A DNA stretch of 64,000 nt, from NCBI RefSeq assembly GCF_000143885.2, contig NC_018581.1, positions 3,410,001 through 3,474,000 on the forward strand, in the 5' to 3' direction. The stretch comes from Gordonia sp. KTR9 (GTDB lineage: Bacteria; Actinomycetota; Actinomycetes; Mycobacteriales; Mycobacteriaceae). Under the pieces are notes generated by a model. The model saw only the letters and a program-made list of their open reading frames with translations, searched no databases and had not been told where the DNA came from. Positions 59,714 through 64,000 of the stretch are shown piece after piece; position 1 is the stretch's first letter; each line of letters begins with the position of its first letter. A program made the position numbers and the translations under genes.

Positions 59714-60880
59714 TCAGCGCTTCATGAACGACGGCACGTCGACGTCGTCGTCGTCCAGCCGAACGGTGTTGCGGCGGGGCGGTTCCGGCTCCTGCTCGAA
59801 CGGATCACCCGCGCCCTTCGGCATGTCCCCGAAGAGCGGATCGTTCTTCGGCGGCGACGTCACGGCGCCGGCCTGGCCCTGCCCGACCGCGGTGCGTCCC
59901 GCGGCCGACGGCACATCGGAACGCTTCTTGGGCGTACCGCCGTCGAATCCGGCCGCGATGACGGTGACCCGCACCTCGTCGCCCAGGTTGTCGTCGATCA
60001 CCGTGCCGAAGATGATGTTGGCGTCCTCGTGGGCGGCCTCCTGCACCTGGGTCGCGGCGTTGTGGATCTCGAACAGGCCGAGGTCGCTGCCGCCGGCGAT
60101 CGAGATCAGCACGCCCCGGGCGCCCTCCATCGAGGCCTCCAGCAGCGGCGAGTTGATCGCGGACTCCGCGGCCTTGCGCGCACGCTCCTCACCGCGGGCC
60201 GAACCGATGCCCATCAGCGCGCTACCGGCGTCGCTCATGACGCCCTTCACATCGGCGAAGTCGACGTTGATCAGCCCAGGGGTGGTGATGAGGTCGGTGA
60301 TGCCCTGCACGCCGTTGAGGAGCACCTCGTCGGCACTGCGGAACGCGTCCATCAGGCTGACCTGCGCGTCACCGAGCTGCAGCAGACGGTCGTTCGGGAT
60401 GACGATGAGGGTGTCGCACGATTCGCGCAGGGCGGTGATGCCCGCCTCGGCCTGTCCGCCACGACGCTTGCCCTCGAAGGAGAACGGACGGGTGACCACG
60501 CCGACGGTCAGCGCACCGAGCTTCCGCGCGATCTGCGCGACGACCGGCGCACCGCCGGTACCGGTGCCGCCGCCCTCACCCGCGGTGACGAACACCATGT
60601 CGGCGCCCTTGAGCAGTTCTTCGATCTCGTCGCGTGCATCCTCGGCGGCGCGGCGGCCGACCTCGGGATCGGCGCCCGCGCCGAGACCGCGGGTCGAGTC
60701 GCGGCCGACGTCGAGCTTGACGTCGGCATCGCTCATCAGTAGCGCCTGCGCGTCGGTGTTGATCGCGATGAACTCGACTCCCTTGAGTCCCTGTTCGATC
60801 ATCCGGTTGACGGCATTCACGCCGCCACCGCCGATGCCGACGACCTTGATGACGGCCAGGTAGTTGTGCGGTGGCGTCAT
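59714..60880 (-). CDS. ftsZ: Cell division protein FtsZ
   Basis: Tubulin-like GTPase that forms the division ring. The 388-residue protein has [15 protein letters not shown] at the start, the tubulin signature [15 protein letters not shown] and the T7 catalytic loop region [15 protein letters not shown]. The variable Pro/Gly linker ends in [13 protein letters not shown], the C-terminal peptide that binds SepF and FtsW. The ATG at 60878-60880 has GGAAGG upstream. The 312-nt region upstream contains its own promoter. Confidence 0.97.
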   Translation of the reverse strand: MTPPHNYLAVIKVVGIGGGGVNAVNRMIEQGLKGVEFIAINTDAQALLMSDADVKLDVGRDSTRGLGAGADPEVGRRAAEDARDEIEELLKGADMVFVTAGEGGGTGTGGAPVVAQIARKLGALTVGVVTRPFSFEGKRRGGQAEAGITALRESCDTLIVIPNDRLLQLGDAQVSLMDAFRSADEVLLNGVQGITDLITTPGLINVDFADVKGVMSDAGSALMGIGSARGEERARKAAESAINSPLLEASMEGARGVLISIAGGSDLGLFEIHNAATQVQEAAHEDANIIFGTVIDDNLGDEVRVTVIAAGFDGGTPKKRSDVPSAAGRTAVGQGQAGAVTSPPKNDPLFGDMPKGAGDPFEQEPEPPRRNTVRLDDDDVDVPSFMKR

Positions 60881-61192
60881 GCGCTCGCCTTCCTTGTGTG
60901 GGTCGATCTCGTGGTGATTCGTCTGTGTGGACCTGCTGGTCCACGGTCCGCTCGCGACAAACCCTAAACCTGAACCATAGATTTAGAGTTATGTCAAGTA
61001 ACTCGTTGTGGTCATGACGCTAGGCATCGAGGGCCCAGGTATCCAGATCCGCCCTCGGCGTGTCGGCAAGTCGCACCCGAATTCCGCCGGAAATCCCGGC
61101 TTTTCGTCGGTATTCGGGAACATTCGGCTCCCGCGGCTTAGCTCCGCACCGCCCACGGACGCGAACCCGGGACGACCGGGACCGCCGCGAGA
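60881..61192. promoter_or_regulatory. ftsZ promoter region
   Basis: No gene in 312 nt. An AT-rich patch at 60960-61004 holds two repeats: AACCCTAAA/TTTAGAGTT (60960-60968 and 60982-60990, one mismatch) and a perfect GAGTTA/TAACTC pair (60986-60991 and 60999-61004). Between the arms of the second is minus-strand TTGACA (60997-60992), an ideal -35. TATGGT on the minus strand is too close to be its -10, so the exact start is unclear. The rest, toward ftsQ, shows nothing recognisable. Confidence 0.55.
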
Positions 61193-61894
61193 TCAGCGAT
61201 AGGCCGGGAACTCGGGGCTCGACACGTTGTACATCGTCGCCTTGCGGGTGAGCAGATGCGTGAGAGTGCGGGCCTTCTCGGCACCGCGGTCGCTGTCCCC
61301 CCACACCACCGTCCGCTTCTCCGACAGGGTGAACTCGATGTCGACCGGTGAGGTCGCGGTGACCCGGATGACCTGCCGCGCCAACGATTCGGGCAGCCCT
61401 GCCACCGCCGCGATGGTCTCCTTGGTGGTCGGGTCCGCCGGCCCCGGATTCGGGGTGTCGAGCACCGGGAGCTTGAGGACCTCGGGCGGGACCCCCTGGG
61501 TGCGGTCGAAGTCGAGGAACGCGACCCCGGACCTGTCGAGCACGTGGACGTCGTCGCCGTTGTTCACGATCACCACCGGCACCCGCTCGACGACGGTGAT
61601 GGTCAGCGACGACGGATAACTCCGCTGCACCCGCGCCGATTCGACCGACGGGATCGTGGCGACGCGTTGCGCCACCGCCCGGGTGTCGACCTGCAACAGC
61701 GGGGTGCCCGACGGCACGGCCGCGACCCGCAGGATCTCGTCCGCGGGGATCGACCCGTTGTCGCGGACGTCGGTGCCGCGCACCGACATCAGCGGAGTGA
61801 GGTAGGCGATCAGGACCAGCCCGACCCCTACCGCGACGACCATGAGCGTGCCGAGGACCATGCGGGACCGGCGGCGCTCCGGCCACCGGATCAC
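61193..61894 (-). CDS. ftsQ: Cell division protein FtsQ
   Basis: Bitopic divisome protein, 233 residues. A basic N-terminus and one membrane helix ([23 protein letters not shown]) are followed by the POTRA domain ([71 protein letters not shown]) and the beta domain ([21 protein letters not shown]). The N-terminal cytoplasmic tail is short compared with mycobacterial FtsQ. The GTG start overlaps the murC stop as GTGA. Confidence 0.94.
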   Translation of the reverse strand: MIRWPERRRSRMVLGTLMVVAVGVGLVLIAYLTPLMSVRGTDVRDNGSIPADEILRVAAVPSGTPLLQVDTRAVAQRVATIPSVESARVQRSYPSSLTITVVERVPVVIVNNGDDVHVLDRSGVAFLDFDRTQGVPPEVLKLPVLDTPNPGPADPTTKETIAAVAGLPESLARQVIRVTATSPVDIEFTLSEKRTVVWGDSDRGAEKARTLTHLLTRKATMYNVSSPEFPAYR

Positions 61895-63585
61895 GACACC
61901 CGCCCCGTCCGGTCGTCGGACTCCCCCGGGCCGCCGACGGCAGATCCGGCCGCATCCGTCTCGGTGGCGGCGTCGGACGCCGACGCCGATTCGAGCGCGG
62001 CGAGGATCTCCGGTCCCTGCATGGTGATGTCACCCGCGCCCAGGGTCAGGACGACGTCGCCGGAGCGTGCCAGCCGGGCGACCTGCGCGGACAGACGTGA
62101 CAGGTCCGGGGCGAAGATGCCCGGTACCGTCAGCTTGTCCGAGATCGTCCGCCCGCTGACCCCGGGGATCGGGGCCTCGCGGGCTCCGTAGACGTCGGCG
62201 ACGACGACCGCGTCGGCGAGGTCGAGGGCCGCGGCGAACTCGTCGGCGAACTCGACGGTGCGCGAGTAGAGGTGCGGCTGGAACACGGCGATGACACGCC
62301 CGCGCGAGCCGTCCGGCCCGCCGCGCGCGGAGACCATGTCCCGCGCCGCCGACAGCACGGCGCGCACCTCGGTCGGATGATGGGCGTAGTCGTCGATGAC
62401 CTCGACACCGCCGCGCTGTCCGCGGAACTCGAAACGCCGGTGGACGCCACCGAACGAGCCGATCCCGGCGAGGATGCCGTCGAACCGGCCCGGGGCACCG
62501 GACCCCGCGTCGGCGGCCGGTGCGCCGACGCGAGCCGCGCCGATCACCGCGGCGATCGCGTTGAGCGCCATGTGCTCTCCGGGAAGCGGAAGGAGCAGCC
62601 GGCGGTCCTCGACATCCGGGCGGAGCGGGGAGGTGAAACGGACCGTTGCCGATCCCCCGGACCCGCGCGGTTCCCACGCCAGCATGGTCGCGACGTTGGG
62701 GACGGTCGGCGCCAGCGCGGCATGCGTCCCGCGTCCGTATCCGAGGACCTCCACCCCGCGCGCGGTGAGCGACTCGGCGACGCGGCCGGCCAGGGCCGCC
62801 GACCCCGGGTCGTCGAGGCACACGATGAGCGAACCGCCTGTCGTGATCCGCGCGGCGAATCGGTCGAACACCTCGACATAGGCCTCGATCGAACCGAAGA
62901 AGTCGAGATGGTCGGCATCGATGTTGGTGACCGCCACGACGTCGGGCGTGTACTCGAGCAGCGAGCCGTCGCTCTCGTCGGCCTCGGCGACGAAGACCGG
63001 ATCACCACCGTGATGGGCGTTGGTCCCCGATTCGTTCAACTCGCCGCCGATCGCGAACGACGGGTCGGTTCCGGCGTGTTGCAGCGCGACGACGGCCATC
63101 GAGGTCGTGGACGTCTTGCCATGGGTACCCGCGATCAACAGGCTGCGACAGCCCGCCATCAGCTGGGCCAGCACGCGCGGACGCAGGAGCACCGGGATGC
63201 CGCGCGAGCGTGCCGCGACGAGTTCGGGATTGGTCTTCGGGATCGCGGCGTGCGTGGTCACCACGACCGACGGGCCACCGGGGATCTGGTCGAGCGCCGA
63301 CGGGTCGTGTCCGACCTGGACCCGGGCTCCACGGGTGCGGAGTTCGAGGATGCCGCGACTGTTCTTGGCGTCCGACCCCGAGACCTGACCACCGCGGGCC
63401 AGCAGGATGCGTGCCAGTCCCGACATCCCGGCGCCGCCGATGCCGACCATGTGCACACGTCTCAGCTGATCCGGCAGCGCCCCCGACGCCGACGCCGTCT
63501 CGTCGCTCACCGTCTCGACGCTCACTGTCTCGTCGTTCGCTGTCTCGTCGTTCGCTGTCTGGTCGTCCGTCGTCTCATCGCTCAC
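61891..63585 (-). CDS. murC: UDP-N-acetylmuramate-L-alanine ligase MurC
   Basis: ATP-dependent ligase adding L-Ala to UDP-MurNAc. [18 protein letters not shown] opens the Rossmann domain, with the ATP loop [31 protein letters not shown], and the C-terminal [14 protein letters not shown]. At 564 residues it is about 70 longer than usual because of a Thr/Asp/Glu repeat N-terminal tail (about 35 residues) and a Ser/Ala/Asp tail at the end. I start at the GTG 63583-63585 with GGGAGG upstream; it overlaps the murG stop by 11 nt. Confidence 0.94.
   Translation of the reverse strand: MSDETTDDQTANDETANDETVSVETVSDETASASGALPDQLRRVHMVGIGGAGMSGLARILLARGGQVSGSDAKNSRGILELRTRGARVQVGHDPSALDQIPGGPSVVVTTHAAIPKTNPELVAARSRGIPVLLRPRVLAQLMAGCRSLLIAGTHGKTSTTSMAVVALQHAGTDPSFAIGGELNESGTNAHHGGDPVFVAEADESDGSLLEYTPDVVAVTNIDADHLDFFGSIEAYVEVFDRFAARITTGGSLIVCLDDPGSAALAGRVAESLTARGVEVLGYGRGTHAALAPTVPNVATMLAWEPRGSGGSATVRFTSPLRPDVEDRRLLLPLPGEHMALNAIAAVIGAARVGAPAADAGSGAPGRFDGILAGIGSFGGVHRRFEFRGQRGGVEVIDDYAHHPTEVRAVLSAARDMVSARGGPDGSRGRVIAVFQPHLYSRTVEFADEFAAALDLADAVVVADVYGAREAPIPGVSGRTISDKLTVPGIFAPDLSRLSAQVARLARSGDVVLTLGAGDITMQGPEILAALESASASDAATETDAAGSAVGGPGESDDRTGRVS
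63487..63585. repeat. Imperfect 15-bp tandem repeats at the murC 5' end
   Basis: Units close to CGCTGTCTCGTCGTT recur about six times on the plus strand, encoding the [18 protein letters not shown] segment of MurC. The units keep frame and differ by a few bases. Such tracts can change length by slippage. Confidence 0.6.
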
Positions 63586-64000
63586 GGGACGACCTCCCGC
63601 CCCGACGGCGACCGGCACGGAAATTCCGCGCGAGTTCGATCGCGGCGGTGGCCACCGCCGACGCGGCGTCCCGGTGTCCGGTACCCGCGGCGGCGACCGA
63701 CATCTGTTGCAGCCGCGCCGAATCCTTGAGCAGCGCGGGCACTTCGCGGGCGACCCAGTCGGCATCCACCGTCGAGTCGTCGACGAGCAGTCCCCCGCCG
63801 GCCTCCACGACGGGCAGTGCGTTCAGTCGCTGTTCACCGTTCCCGTGCGGCAGCGGGACGTAGATCGCGGGCAACCCGGTCGCCGACACCTCGGCGACCG
63901 TCATCGCACCCGAGCGACACATCACCAGATCGGCGGCGGCGTACGCGAGATCCATGCGCTTGAGATATCCGACGGCGCGGTAGGGCGGCGCGTCGTCGAC
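63575..64000 (-). CDS. murG: MurG C-terminal fragment (N-acetylglucosaminyl transferase)
   Basis: C-terminal part of the GT28 enzyme that makes lipid II from lipid I. Visible motifs: [50 protein letters not shown] (with the conserved GAMT and donor-sugar-binding [13 protein letters not shown] stretches) and [15 protein letters not shown]. The frame continues past the right edge of the window. Its final residues are an Arg-rich [11 protein letters not shown] tail that overlaps the start of murC. Confidence 0.92.
   Translation of the reverse strand, partial: VDDAPPYRAVGYLKRMDLAYAAADLVMCRSGAMTVAEVSATGLPAIYVPLPHGNGEQRLNALPVVEAGGGLLVDDSTVDADWVAREVPALLKDSARLQQMSVAAAGTGHRDAASAVATAAIELARNFRAGRRRGGRSSRER

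Overview
The window is a high-GC, gene-dense chromosomal segment with GTG/TTG starts, many 4-nt ATGA/GTGA gene overlaps and many apparent leaderless promoters. Gene content and order (his, nad and bio operons, treX/treY/treZ, dnaE1, pknB-type kinase, rluD-lspA, ansA, dinB, ileS, wag31-yggT-sepF-yggS-yfiH-ftsZ-ftsQ-murC-murG, a complete mce operon, an MTB12-like lipoprotein) match the Mycobacteriales. A Gordonia- or Dietzia-like mycolic-acid actinomycete is my inference; the genus cannot be fixed from this sequence alone. I see no rRNA, tRNA, IS element, phage or CRISPR array. It looks like core chromosome with one clear accessory block, the mce operon.

Layout. 1-3861 (minus): hisD-hisC-hisB-hisH and the first codons of one more gene, all overlapping by 4 nt. 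4067-9030: a small YCII/DUF1330-like gene, nadA-nadC (no nadB between them) behind a strong inverted repeat, a DUF1990/XRE pair divergent from a methionine aminopeptidase across a nested palindrome, and an NrtR-type NAD regulator. 8993-14874: biotin block bioA-bioF-bioD-bioB-bsaP plus a DUF2567 membrane protein, divergent from bioQ, with three tandem 17-bp operators between. 15024-22241: acyltransferase-3/SGNH protein, glgX (treX) and treY. 22248-31780 (minus): yrbEA-yrbEB-mceABCDEF-mas. 32001-33890: treZ, so the trehalose pathway genes are split by the mce operon. 33939-37323: an acidic DxDxDG repeat protein, ilvA, a secreted beta-propeller-like protein and a small membrane protein. 37456-51086: dnaE1, a Ser/Thr kinase, rluD, lspA, two lipoproteins, asparaginase, DNA polymerase IV, a DUF385-type protein divergent from a TetR regulator with twin operators, and a degenerate ECF41-like sigma factor. 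51310-64000 (minus): ileS behind a T-box leader, a proline-rich membrane protein, wag31 and the division/cell-wall (dcw) cluster running off the right edge in murG.

Functional logic. The left part makes histidine, NAD and biotin, each with a recognisable local regulator or operator (NrtR for NAD, BioQ for biotin). GlgX, TreY and TreZ form the glycogen-to-trehalose route; trehalose is a precursor of mycolate glycolipids. The Mce/YrbE proteins form a lipid importer of unknown substrate; its ATPase MceG is not in the window. The right end is the polar-growth and septation machinery. All functions are assigned from motifs and gene order read by eye; no database search was run.
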